Assembly: GCA_037044955.1 (NCBI GenBank)
Contig: JBAOHX010000009.1
Location: 124,001 to 188,000, forward strand
DNA: 64,000 bases
Source: JAJXWB01 sp037044955
Lineage (GTDB): Bacteria > Pseudomonadota > Alphaproteobacteria > Rhizobiales > Beijerinckiaceae
Direction of reading: 5' to 3'
Every line of letters begins with the position of its first letter. Positions within the stretch are counted from its first letter, which is position 1. The position numbers and the translations under genes are program-made. The notes under the pieces are model-generated. The model did no database searches, was not told the DNA's origin, and was given only the letters and a program-made list of their open reading frames with translations. This document shows positions 17,836 to 26,638 of this stretch, piece by piece.

Positions 17836-18159
17836 ATGGTTCGCACGCGGTTCAGCGCCAATATCGCGCCCATCGTCTTTTACGTCTTCTCGGCGATGGT
17901 CGCCGGCTATTTCATCTGGCACGCGCTGCACGGGCAGCGCGGACTGAAGACGCGCGACGAGAATTCGGAAAAGGTCGCGGAAATGCAGGCGACCCTGGAC
18001 GGATTGCGCGCCGAGCGCGCGCGCTGGAAGCACAAGATCGACCTGGTGCGCGGCGAAGCCATGGACCGCGACATTCTGGAGGAGCAGGCGAGGGTGGAAC
18101 TCGGCCGCATCCAGAAGAACGAGGTCGTGATCCTGACTCCCGCGCCGGCGAAGAAGTAA
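17836..18159 (+). CDS. ftsB: FtsB/DivIC-type septum formation initiator
   Basis: The 107-residue bitopic protein has a short N-terminus, one transmembrane helix (IAPIVFYVFSAMVAGYFIWHAL), a coiled coil (about residues 40-80, ENSEKVAEMQATLDGLRAER), and ends with the FtsB-type EEQARVELGRIQKNEVVIL. In the divisome FtsB bridges FtsL and FtsQ in the periplasm. Placement directly before pdhA is conserved in many alphaproteobacteria, which supports the call. Confidence 0.88.
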   Translation: MVRTRFSANIAPIVFYVFSAMVAGYFIWHALHGQRGLKTRDENSEKVAEMQATLDGLRAERARWKHKIDLVRGEAMDRDILEEQARVELGRIQKNEVVILTPAPAKK

Positions 18160-18203
18160 CTCGATTTCAGGTTACGAAAAACAAATTAACTGAAATCGAG
18201 TTA
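18157..18203. repeat. 14-bp perfect inverted repeat after ftsB
   Basis: TAACTCGATTTCAG at 18157-18170 pairs exactly with CTGAAATCGAGTTA at 18190-18203 across a 19-nt AT-rich loop. The left arm includes the ftsB stop codon. It lies 130 bp before pdhA. It may terminate ftsB transcription or serve as a regulator site; there is no T tract. A second small dyad (GTCAG-N5-CTGAC) follows at about 18228. Confidence 0.55.
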
Positions 18204-18330
18204 CATTTATAACCCCCTGAAATACGTCAGCTTATCTGACCTGTCCGCCGGTTTGGCCCCTCTCGTCAAAATTTAGACCCTGCGCTAGCTTTGCATCAAG
18301 AACAGGGAAACGCCGACAGGAGGGAGCGCC

Positions 18331-19350
18331 ATGGCGGCGAACGCAAAATCGCGTCAAGCCAAGTCCGATAACGAGGCCGAGAACGCCGTTCCGACCTTCT
18401 CGAAGGAAGAGGAGCTTCGCGCCTATCGCGAAATGCTGCTCATCCGCCGCTTCGAGGAAAAGTCCGGCCAGATGTACGGCATGGGGCTGATCGGCGGCTT
18501 CTGCCACCTCTACATCGGCCAGGAGGCCGTCGTCGTCGGCGTGGCCATGGCGGCCAGGCCGAGCGATCAGGTCATCACCTCGTATCGCGACCACGGCCAC
18601 ATGCTCGCCTGCGGGCTCGACCCCAAGGGCGTGATGGCCGAACTCACCGGACGCCGCGGCGGCCTGTCGAAAGGCAAGGGCGGCTCCATGCACATGTTCT
18701 CGAAGGAGAAGAATTTCTACGGCGGCCACGGCATCGTCGGCGCGCAGGTCGCGCTCGGCACGGGACTCGCCTTCGCCAACCGCTACCGCGAGAACGACAC
18801 GGTCTCGCTCACCTATTTCGGCGACGGCGCCGCCAACCAGGGCCAGGTCTACGAGAGCTTCAACATGGCCGCGCTGTGGAAGCTGCCGGTCATCTACATC
18901 GTCGAGAACAATCGCTACGCGATGGGCACCTCTGTGGCGCGTTCGTCGGCGCTCACCGAGTTCTGGAAGCGCGGCGCCGCCTTCAACATTCCCGGCGAAG
19001 CGGTCGACGGCATGGACGTGCGCGCGGTGAAGGCGGCGACCGGACGCGCGCTCGAATGGTGCCGCGGCGGCCACGGCCCGTACATTCTGGAAATGCAGAC
19101 CTACCGCTATCGCGGCCACTCCATGTCCGATCCGGCGAAATACCGCTCCAAGGAAGAAGTGCAGAAAATGCGCGAGGAGCACGACCCGATCGAGCAGGTG
19201 CGCGCGCGGCTTCTGGCGGGCGGCGTTTCCGAGGACGAATTGAAGAAGATCGACGCCGGCGTGCGCTCGGTCGTCTCGGAAGCGGCGGAATTCGCCACGC
19301 AGGATCCCGAGCCCGATCCGTCGGAACTCTACACCGACATTCTGCTCTGA
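18331..19350 (+). CDS. pdhA: Pyruvate dehydrogenase E1 component, alpha subunit
   Basis: A 339-residue subunit of the alpha2beta2 E1. The thiamine-diphosphate motif GDGAANQGQVYESFNMAALW and the phosphorylation-loop region YRYRGHSMSDPAKYR are intact. With PdhB it decarboxylates pyruvate and transfers the acetyl group to the lipoyl arm of E2. The ribosome-binding site AGGAGGGAG precedes the ATG. It is the first gene of the pdhA-pdhB-DUF5076-pdhC-lpd block. Confidence 0.95.
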   Translation: MAANAKSRQAKSDNEAENAVPTFSKEEELRAYREMLLIRRFEEKSGQMYGMGLIGGFCHLYIGQEAVVVGVAMAARPSDQVITSYRDHGHMLACGLDPKGVMAELTGRRGGLSKGKGGSMHMFSKEKNFYGGHGIVGAQVALGTGLAFANRYRENDTVSLTYFGDGAANQGQVYESFNMAALWKLPVIYIVENNRYAMGTSVARSSALTEFWKRGAAFNIPGEAVDGMDVRAVKAATGRALEWCRGGHGPYILEMQTYRYRGHSMSDPAKYRSKEEVQKMREEHDPIEQVRARLLAGGVSEDELKKIDAGVRSVVSEAAEFATQDPEPDPSELYTDILL

Positions 19351-19405
19351 CGCGGGCGGCGCGACAGCGCCCCCGTCATTTCCCATACAGACGCGAGATT
19401 GCAGC

Positions 19406-20782
19406 ATGCCGACGAACATCCTGATGCCGGCCCTGTCGCCTACGATGGAAGAGGGCACGCTCGCCAAATGGCTGAAGGCCGAGGGCGATACGATCAAATC
19501 CGGCGACGTGATCGCTGAAATCGAGACCGACAAGGCGACGATGGAAGTGGAGGCGGTCGACGAGGGCGTGCTCGCCAAGATCCTCGTTCCCGCCGGCACG
19601 GAAGCGGTGAAGGTCAACACGCCGATCGCCGTGATCGCCGGCGAGGGCGAGGACGCCTCGGCCGCCGCCGCGCCCGCTCCCGCCGCTGCGCCGGCGGCGG
19701 CGCCCGCGAAGGCGGAAGCGCCCGCGCCGGCCGCCAGCGTTCCGGCGGCTCCCAAGGCCGCCGCGGCGCCGGCCGCGCCCGAATATCCCGAAGGCACGCC
19801 GATGGTCGCGATGACCGTGCGCGAGGCGCTGCGCGACGCGATGGCGGAAGAGATGCGCCGCGACGACACGGTCTTCGTGATGGGCGAGGAAGTCGCCGAA
19901 TACCAGGGCGCCTACAAGATCACGCAAGGCCTGTTGCAGGAATTCGGCGCGCGCCGCGTCGTCGACACGCCGATCACCGAACACGGTTTCGCCGGCATGG
20001 GCGTCGGCGCGGCCATGGCGGGCCTCAAGCCGGTCGTTGAGTTCATGACGTTCAACTTCGCCATGCAGGCGATCGACCACATCATCAATTCCGCCGCCAA
20101 GACCCTGTACATGTCGGGCGGCCAGATGGGCGCCTCCATCGTGTTCCGCGGACCGAACGGCGCGGCCGCGCGCGTCGGCGCGCAGCACAGCCAGGATTAT
20201 GCCGCCTGGTATTCCAACATCCCCGGCCTCAAGGTGATCGCGCCCTATTCGGCCGCCGACGCCAAGGGCCTGCTGAAGGCGGCGATCCGCGACCCCAACC
20301 CGATCATCTTCCTCGAAAACGAAATCCTCTACGGCCAGACCTTCGACGTGCCGCGACTGGACGACTTTGTCGTGCCGATCGGCAAGGCGCGCATCGCGCG
20401 CGCGGGCGATCACGTGACGATCGTCTCCTGGTCGATCGGCATGACCTACGCGCTCAAGGCCGCCGACGCGCTGGCCGAGGAGGGCGTCAGCGCCGAAGTC
20501 GTCGACCTGCGCACCATCAGGCCGATGGACGTCGAGACCGTCGTGCGCTCGGTGATGAAGACCGGCCGTTGCGTGACGGTGGAGGAAGGCTGGCCGCAGT
20601 CCGGCGTCGGCGCGGAAGTCTCCGCGCAATTGATGACGGAGGCCTTCGATTATCTCGATGCGCCGGTCGTCCGCGTCTGCGGCAAGGACGTGCCCATGCC
20701 CTATGCCGCCAATCTCGAGAAGCTCGCGCTGCCCAACGTCGGCGACGTCGTCGCGGCGGCCAAAGCCGTTCTCTATCGGTGA
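19406..20782 (+). CDS. pdhB: Pyruvate dehydrogenase E1 component, beta subunit with N-terminal lipoyl domain
   Basis: A 458-residue protein. A lipoyl domain (residues 1-80, lipoyl-lysine in EIETDKATMEVEA) and an Ala/Pro-rich linker (about 90-130) precede the transketolase-like E1-beta domain (MTVREALRDAMAEEMRRDD to the end). The extra lipoyl domain on E1-beta is characteristic of alphaproteobacteria. Its first 80 residues are nearly identical to those of the E2 gene 1.7 kb downstream, showing a domain duplication. It binds TPP together with PdhA. Confidence 0.95.
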   Translation: MPTNILMPALSPTMEEGTLAKWLKAEGDTIKSGDVIAEIETDKATMEVEAVDEGVLAKILVPAGTEAVKVNTPIAVIAGEGEDASAAAAPAPAAAPAAAPAKAEAPAPAASVPAAPKAAAAPAAPEYPEGTPMVAMTVREALRDAMAEEMRRDDTVFVMGEEVAEYQGAYKITQGLLQEFGARRVVDTPITEHGFAGMGVGAAMAGLKPVVEFMTFNFAMQAIDHIINSAAKTLYMSGGQMGASIVFRGPNGAAARVGAQHSQDYAAWYSNIPGLKVIAPYSAADAKGLLKAAIRDPNPIIFLENEILYGQTFDVPRLDDFVVPIGKARIARAGDHVTIVSWSIGMTYALKAADALAEEGVSAEVVDLRTIRPMDVETVVRSVMKTGRCVTVEEGWPQSGVGAEVSAQLMTEAFDYLDAPVVRVCGKDVPMPYAANLEKLALPNVGDVVAAAKAVLYR

Positions 20783-20785
20783 TCC

Positions 20786-21082
20786 ATGACCGACGAGACG
20801 CTCCACCAACTCGAACCGCCGCCCGACGCGCGTGAAAAAGGCGGGCACGAAGTGCTGCGCTGCTTCGTCGTCGACGGCGGGCTCAGCGTCGGCCTGCGGC
20901 GCTCCTTCGACGAGCCGGGAACCTGGGGAATCCTGCTCGCCGATCTCGCGCGCCACGCAGCCCGCATCTACGCGCTCGAGACGCAAGTGAGCGAAGACGA
21001 CGCCCTCCAGGCGATCAAGGACATGTTCGACGCCGAATGGTCGCGCCCGACCGATTTCGGCACGACGTCAGCGATGAATTGA
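20786..21082 (+). CDS. DUF5076 domain protein
   Basis: A 98-residue soluble protein (GHEVLRCFVVDGGLSVGLRR, DEPGTWGILLADLARHAARIY, DMFDAEWSRPTDFGT). It begins 3 bp after the pdhB stop and ends 8 bp before the E2 start, so it is translated within the pyruvate dehydrogenase operon. The family is known only as DUF5076 and its repeated position in pdh operons of Hyphomicrobiales suggests an accessory role, which is inference. Confidence 0.82.
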   Translation: MTDETLHQLEPPPDAREKGGHEVLRCFVVDGGLSVGLRRSFDEPGTWGILLADLARHAARIYALETQVSEDDALQAIKDMFDAEWSRPTDFGTTSAMN

Positions 21083-21090
21083 GGCCGACC

Positions 21091-22418
21091 ATGCCGACCA
21101 ACATTCTCATGCCCGCCCTGTCGCCGACGATGGAGAAGGGCAATCTCGCCAAATGGCTCAAGAAGGAAGGCGACGCCATCAAGTCCGGCGACGTCATCGC
21201 GGAGATCGAGACCGACAAGGCGACGATGGAAGTCGAAGCCGTCGACGAAGGCGTGCTCGCGAAAATCCTCGTGCCGGAAGGTTCGCAGGACGTCGCCGTG
21301 AATACGCCGATCGCGGTCATCGCCGGCGAGGGCGAGGACGCCAGCGCCGCCGCCGCGCCTGCTCCCGCCGCGGCTCCCGCGCCGAAGGCCGCCGCTGCCG
21401 AAGCGCCGCGCTGCTGCGCCTGCCGCGACGCCCGCGCCCGCCGCGCCGCAAGCGGCGTCCGGCTCGCGTGTCTTTTCATCGCCGCTCGCGCGCCGCATCG
21501 CCAGGGACGCCGGCCTCGATTTGACGGCGATCAAAGGCTCGGGGCCGCACGGTCGCGTCGTCGAACGCGACGTGAAGGCCGCCATCGCTTCCGGCGGCGC
21601 GAAGCCTGCCGCAGCGCCTGTCGCCGCCGCCGCGCCTGCCGACCGCTCCCGCGCCGGCCGCCGCCGCGCCGCAGGGCATGTCCGGCGACACCGTGCGCAA
21701 ATTGTTCGAGGCGGGCTCCTTCGAGGAAATCCCGCACGACAACATGCGCAAGACGATCGCGCGCCGCCTCACCGAAGCGAAATCGACGATCCCGCATTTC
21801 TATCTGTCGATCGACTGCGATCTCGGCGCGCTCCTGAAGTTGCGCGAGGAGGTCAACGGCAAGGCGCCGAAGGACAAGGACGGCAAGCCCGCCTACAAGG
21901 TCTCGGTCAACGACTTCGTCATCAAGGCGCTGGCGCTCGCATTGCGCGACGTGCCCGACGCCAACGTGTCATGGACCGACACGGCGATGTTGAAACATAA
22001 GCATTGCGACGTCGGCGTCGCCGTCTCAATTCCGGGCGGCCTCATCACGCCGGTCATCCGCAAGGCCGAGATGAAGACCATTTCCGCCATCTCCAACGAG
22101 ATGAAGGATTACGCGGCGCGCGCGAAGAACAGGAAGCTGAAGCCCGAGGAATACCAGGGCGGCTCGAGCGCCGTGTCCAACCTCGGCATGTTCGGCATCA
22201 AGAATTTCTCCGCCGTCATCAACCCGCCGCACGCCACGATCCTCGCGGTCGGCGCCGGCGAGAAGCGCGTGGTGGTGAAGGACGGCGCGCCTGCCGTGGC
22301 CGACATGATGAGCGTGACGCTCTCGACCGATCATCGCGCGGTCGACGGCGCGCTCGGCGCCGAACTCTTGTCGGCGTTCAGGCGCTACATCGAAAACCCG
22401 ATGTCGATGCTGGTCTAA
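21091..22418 (+). CDS. pdhC: Dihydrolipoamide acetyltransferase E2 (two apparent frameshifts, near 21406 and 21640)
   Basis: Lipoyl domain (residues 1-80, EIETDKATMEVEA), Ala/Pro linker, peripheral subunit-binding domain (PLARRIARDAGLDLTAIKGS, GPHGRVVERDV), second linker, then the catalytic acyltransferase domain ending with the active-site motif STDHRAVDGALGAELL. It transfers acetyl groups from the lipoyl arm to CoA and forms the complex core. The domains sit in three frames. One extra base near 21405-21411 and another near 21638-21642, both inside GC-rich linker sequence, would explain this. Corrected, the protein is about 441 residues, the normal size. Confidence 0.9.
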
Positions 22419-22423
22419 CCGCG

Positions 22424-22549
22424 TCATTGCGAGGAGCGCAGCGACGAAGCAATCCATCTCCGCATCTGGACCAGGTTCCGGTGGATGGATTGCTTCGCTT
22501 TCAGACGAAGTAGGCAGCGGCCGACTTCTGTCGGGCTCGCAATGACGGA
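22424..22549. repeat. Dispersed intergenic inverted repeat
   Basis: CATTGCGAGGAGCGCAGCGA with GAAGCAATCCA on the left is mirrored by TGGATTGCTTCGC and GGGCTCGCAATGACGG on the right. This is the common dispersed palindromic element of alphaproteobacterial intergenic regions. It separates E2 from lpd within the operon and could modulate mRNA processing. Confidence 0.75.
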
Positions 22550-22575
22550 AACATCTCAGGAAAGCGGAGACGCAT

Positions 22576-24014
22576 ATGGCCTACGACATCATCGTCATCG
22601 GCGGCGGCCCCGGCGGCTATGTCGCCGCAATCCGCGCAGCCCAGCTCGGCTTCAAGACGGCCGTGGTCGAGCGCGAGCATCTCGGCGGCATCTGCCTCAA
22701 CTGGGGCTGCATCCCGACCAAGGCGCTGCTGCGCTCGGCTGAAATCCTGCACTATGCCGAACACGCCAGCGCCTATGGCCTGAAGCTCGAAGGCAAGGTT
22801 TCGCCCGATCCCGCCGCCGTGGTGAAGCGCTCGCGCCAGGTGTCGCAGCAGCTCAACGGCGGCGTCGCGTTTCTTCTCAAGAAGAACAAGGTCGACGTCA
22901 TCTGGGGCGAGGCCGTCATTTCCAAGGTCGGCGAAGTGAAGGTGACCGCCACCAGGAAGGCGATCGTCCAGCCGCAGAACCCGATCCCCAAGGGCGTGCA
23001 GGGCGAGGGGACGTACAACGCCAAGCACATCATCGTCGCGACAGGCGCGCGCCCGCGCGTGCTGCCGGGCATCGAGCCGGACGGCAAGCTGATCTGGACC
23101 TATTTCGAGGCGATGAAGCCGGAAAGATTTCCGAAATCGCTTGTCGTCATGGGGTCCGGCGCCATCGGCATCGAATTCGCATCTTTCTACGCGCAGATGG
23201 GCGCTGAGGTGACGGTCGTCGAAGTGCTGCCGCAGGTCATGCCGGTGGAGGACGCCGAGATCGCCAAGGTCGCGCAGAAGAAGTTCGAGAAGCTCGGCCT
23301 GAAGATCCATCTCTCGACCAAGGTGACGAAGGTCGCCAAGATCAGCGGATTCGATCACCGCCACGATCGAGGACGACAAGGGCAAGACGCAGGAGATCAC
23401 CGCCGAGCGCATGATCTCGGCGGTCGGCGTCGTCGGCAATATCGAGAACCTCGGGCTGGAAGCGCTCGGCGTGAAGACCGATCGCGGCTGCGTCGTCATC
23501 GACGGCTACGGCCGCACCAATGTGCCGGGCATCTACGCCATCGGCGACGTCGCGGGGCCGCCGATGCTGGCGCACAAGGCCGAGCACGAGGGCGTGATCT
23601 GCGTCGAGACGATCAAGGGCCTGCACACGCACCCCATGGAAAAGACCATGATTCCGGGCTGCACCTACTGCAATCCGCAGGTGGCGTCGGTGGGGCTGAC
23701 GGAAGCGAAGGCCAAGGCCGCAGGCCACGAGGTCAAGGTCGGGCGCTTCAACTTCACCGGCAACGGCAAGGCGATCGCGCTCGGCGAACCCGACGGCATG
23801 ATCAAGACCGTGTTCGACGCCAGGACCGGCAAGCTGCTTGGGCGCGCATATGGTGGGCGCCGAAGTCACCGAACTCATCCAGGGCTTCGTCGTCGCCATG
23901 AATTGCGAGACGACCGAGGAAGAGCTGATGCACACGGTCTTCCCGCATCCCACGCTCTCGGAAATGATGCACGAGAGCGTGCTCGACGCTTACGGGCGCG
24001 TCATTCACATGTGA
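22576..24014 (+). CDS. lpdA: Dihydrolipoyl dehydrogenase E3 (two apparent frameshifts, near 23350 and 23842)
   Basis: FAD-binding GGGPGGYVAAIRAAQLG, redox-active disulfide GGICLNWGCIPTKALL, NAD-binding MGSGAIGIEFASFYAQMGAE, and the C-terminal dimer motif HTVFPHPTLSEMMHESVLDA are all present. The enzyme reoxidises dihydrolipoamide with NAD+. One extra T in GGATTCG near 23348-23351 and one extra G in TTGGGCG near 23840-23843 split the frame; correcting them gives about 478 residues. The stop is the TGA at 24012. The last 10 bp overlap the convergent gene. In this position it serves the pyruvate dehydrogenase complex. Confidence 0.9.
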
Positions 24015-24727
24015 GGGCGGCGCGCGCGTTTTTCGCGCGCATTGCGCAGCAGGCCCGCGCCCGCCGCGCCGATGACGAGCGCGAAATAGGCGGCGACCGT
24101 CGCGCGCCGCCAGCTTTCGATTTCCGTCTTCTCGACACGGTCGGGCTTCGCCGGCGCCGGCGCGGCGATGGTCGCGCGCGTCATCGCGCCGAAGCCGACC
24201 GCCGAGAGCACGGGCAGGCCGACCATGATGGCGATCAGCGCCGGCTTCAGCGTTTGCATGGGCCGATAGCGCCGCAGACTGATCCACAGGCCGAGGCACC
24301 CGTGAATCCAGCCGGGCGCGAGCAGGGCGATCTGCCATCCCTGCAATCCACCTCGCGCGAGAGCGCCGACGATGTTCTGGTAGGTGGCCGCCGCCGCGAA
24401 CCAGTCGTCGGCGACGCGCGTCGAATAGACGTGGCCGATCAAGAGCCACGGCAGGCTGAAGCCCGCCCACAGCCGCACCCATTCGATGGCCGGCAGTTTC
24501 CAGTGGCGGCGCTCGTAGAGCGTGTCGAGCGCCAGCGCGAAATGGATCGCCGCCGCGCCATAGAGCAGGATCGTGCCGGGCAGGCTGCGCCAGAGCAGCG
24601 TCGCGACTTCCAGCGCCGCCTCCGCGCTGCCGAGCGACCAGGCGCCGAGCGCATGGTTGAGCATGTGGGTGGCGATGTAGACGAACATCGCGAGCCCGGA
24701 GAGGAGGCGCCAGCGCCGCATGGTCAT
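24005..24727 (-). CDS. Stand-alone multi-span membrane protein, like the membrane domain of some adenylate/guanylate cyclases
   Basis: A 240-residue protein with about six transmembrane helices and conserved histidines (YIATHMLNHALG, GAAAIHFALALDTLYER, LLIGHVYSTR, APGWIHGCLGLW). The histidine pattern resembles a cytochrome b/succinate-dehydrogenase-type heme-binding membrane domain found fused to ferredoxin and cyclase domains in Hyphomicrobiales. Here there is no ferredoxin or cyclase part; the frame ends by overlapping the lpdA 3' end by 10 bp. It may be a natural single-domain version or a truncated remnant. Family assignment is from memory of the pattern. Confidence 0.6.
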   Translation of the reverse strand: MTMRRWRLLSGLAMFVYIATHMLNHALGAWSLGSAEAALEVATLLWRSLPGTILLYGAAAIHFALALDTLYERRHWKLPAIEWVRLWAGFSLPWLLIGHVYSTRVADDWFAAAATYQNIVGALARGGLQGWQIALLAPGWIHGCLGLWISLRRYRPMQTLKPALIAIMVGLPVLSAVGFGAMTRATIAAPAPAKPDRVEKTEIESWRRATVAAYFALVIGAAGAGLLRNAREKRARRPHM

Positions 24728-24861
24728 GACCGCCCCTCCCTCTGGCCGCGCGCTGGCGCGAAAGCGTGAAATCCCCTAGAAACGTGCGGCGCGGGCCGCA
24801 TCAGGCGCTCGCCGCGCATCCGTTTGGCCGGCGCAACGCCAGCGTTGAATAAGGAATTGCC

Positions 24862-25147
24862 ATGCACAATCAAGTCGGCCTTCTCGGCACGCCCGGCGTC
24901 GGCCTCGTCGGCCTCATCATCATCGGCGGCCTCGCCGGCTGGATCGGCGGCAAGATCGTCGGCTTTCGCAATGGCCTGCTCACCAACATCCTGGTCGGCA
25001 TCTGCGGTTCGGCGCTGGGTTTCAAGCTCGCGCGAAATCACCGACGTCGCGGTCATGGGCCGCATGGGCCATTTCATCGCGGCGCTGGTCGGCTCGATCG
25101 TCATCCTGTTCATCTGGCAGGCGCTGACGCGCAACCGGCAAGCGTGA
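24862..25147 (+). CDS. GlsB/YeaQ/YmgE family membrane protein (apparent frameshift near 25032)
   Basis: Three short transmembrane helices with the family's glycine pattern: GVGLVGLIIIGGLAGWIGGK, LTNILVGICGSALGF, and after the frame break MGRMGHFIAALVGSIVILFI. The family is called transglycosylase-associated and is stress-linked, but has no proven enzymatic role. One extra base in CTCGCGCGAA (25029-25035) separates FKLA from EITDVAVMG; corrected length is about 94 residues. The ribosome-binding site AAGGAA precedes the ATG. Confidence 0.8.
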
Positions 25148-25227
25148 TTTTTGCCTGATTTGAGCGCGGCGCCGCGCCGCTCTATATAGGCGGCGGACGC
25201 CGCTGACCGAGCCGCGCGGGAAATCCC

Positions 25228-26194
25228 ATGGCCACCCTGATCGACACGCTCAACAACGATCCGCGCGCGAAACCGGGCGACGGCCAACGCCACCCGGAAA
25301 AGGCGCATCGCCCGGACAAGCCCGTCGCGCGCAAGCCGGACTGGATCCGCGTGAAGGCGCCGGGCTCTGCCGCGATGGGCCGAGACCAACCGCATCGTGC
25401 GCGAGAACAAGCTCGTCACGGTGTGCGAGGAGGCGAGCTGCCCCAATCTCGGCGAGTGCTGGGACAAGAAGCACGCGACCTTCATGATCATGGGCGACAC
25501 GTGCACGCGCGCCTGCGCCTTCTGCAATATCAAGACGGGCCTGCCTCTGGCGCTGGACGCCAACGAGCCCGAAAGCGTCGCGCAGGCCACCGCCAAGCTC
25601 GGCCTCGAGCACGTGGTGGTGACCTCGGTCGACCGCGACGATCTCGCCGACGGCGGCGCCGCGCATTTCGCCGCGACCATCGCCGCGATCCGCAAGGCGA
25701 GCCCGAAGACGACGATCGAAATCCTCACCCCGGATTTCCTGCGCAAGGAAGGCGCGCTGGAAGTCGTCGTCGCGGCGAAGCCCGACGTTTTCAATCACAA
25801 CCTCGAGACGGTGCCGTCGAACTATCTCACCGTTCGCCCGGGCGCGCGCTATTTCCATTCCATCCGGCTGCTGCAGCGCGTGAAGGAACTCGATCCGCAG
25901 ATTTTCACCAAGTCCGGCATCATGGTCGGGCTCGGCGAGAAGCGGAACGAGGTCCTGCAACTCATGGACGACCTGCGCTCGGCGGACGTCGATTTCCTGA
26001 CCATCGGCCAGTACCTCCAGCCGACGCGCAAGCATCACGAAGTCGTCGACTTCATCACGCCAGACGAGTTCAAGGCGTATGAAACGGTCGCCTACGCCAA
26101 GGGCTTCCTGCTCGTCTCGGCGTCGCCGCTGACGCGAAGCTCGCATCATGCCGGCGAGGATTTCCGCAAATTGCGGGAGCGGCGCGGGCAATAA
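25228..26194 (+). CDS. lipA: Lipoyl synthase (apparent frameshift near 25372)
   Basis: A radical-SAM enzyme that inserts two sulfurs into octanoyl-E2 to form lipoate. The auxiliary cluster motif (CEEASCPNLGEC) and radical-SAM motif (CTRACAFC) are both present, as is the C-terminal PLTRSSHHAGEDF with the conserved RSSxxA. The frame breaks between KAPGSA and WAETNRIVREN; one extra base in GCCGCGATGG (25369-25375) would give the usual AGWAETN. The corrected protein is about 321 residues. It lies in the pdh/lpd block that needs lipoylated E2. Confidence 0.92.
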
Positions 26195-26223
26195 AACGAC
26201 GCGCGCTCCAGACTTTGAAATAC

Positions 26224-26265
26224 ATCAGCCTGCATTTGAGCGATTCCGCTCAAATGCAGGCTGAT
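26224..26265. repeat. 18-bp perfect hairpin after lipA
   Basis: ATCAGCCTGCATTTGAGC and GCTCAAATGCAGGCTGAT pair exactly around the hexaloop GATTCC. It lies between the converging lipA and small membrane-protein genes. No T tract follows, so simple intrinsic termination is uncertain. It is preceded by TGAAATACATCAGC; a near-identical string, TGAAATACGTCAGC, precedes pdhA at about 18219. Confidence 0.7.
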
Positions 26266-26448
26266 CTAGGTTATGGTCATCGTCAGGACGACGCTGAGCG
26301 CGCTGCAGAACACGATGAGCAGCGCCAGTCCCACGATCCTGAAAGCGCGTTTCTCCTCGCCCTTGATCGTCAGCGTGAGCGGCGCATCCATGCTGGTCGG
26401 ATCGTATTTGCGGAAATCCTGGTCGATGTTGCACGGCGCCTTCGGCAT
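26266..26448 (-). CDS. Small C-terminally anchored membrane protein
   Basis: A 60-residue product starting at the ATG at 26448, after the ribosome-binding site GAGGAGG. The first 35 residues are polar (MPKAPCNIDQDFRKYDPTSM), and the rest is one hydrophobic helix (IVGLALLIVFCSALSVVLTM) at the extreme C-terminus. No family recognised. Topology suggests a tail-anchored inner-membrane protein. Confidence 0.55.
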   Translation of the reverse strand: MPKAPCNIDQDFRKYDPTSMDAPLTLTIKGEEKRAFRIVGLALLIVFCSALSVVLTMTIT

Positions 26449-26638
26449 CGCGCCCTCCTCGTCGCGTCGCGGTAAACAAGAAGTTTCCACAATCGCCTTG
26501 CCGCGCCATTACCCTGCGCGCGCCAATTCGATGCAAATTGTCCGCATGGCTGGCGCCTGCCCGAAGCGACTGGAGATGGCGGCGGCGCCGATGCGATAAT
26601 GGCGGAAAGGCGCGGAGGCGCCGAGGCAGGGAGGATAC

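Noticed and set aside
22424..22549. Possible insertion sequence or attachment site
   Set aside because: No transposase frame, no target duplication seen; the structure is a short dispersed palindromic repeat.
21091..24014. E2 and lpd as genuine pseudogenes
   Set aside because: Both are essential to the adjacent intact pdh genes, all motifs are preserved, and each break is cured by removing one base in a GC-rich stretch.
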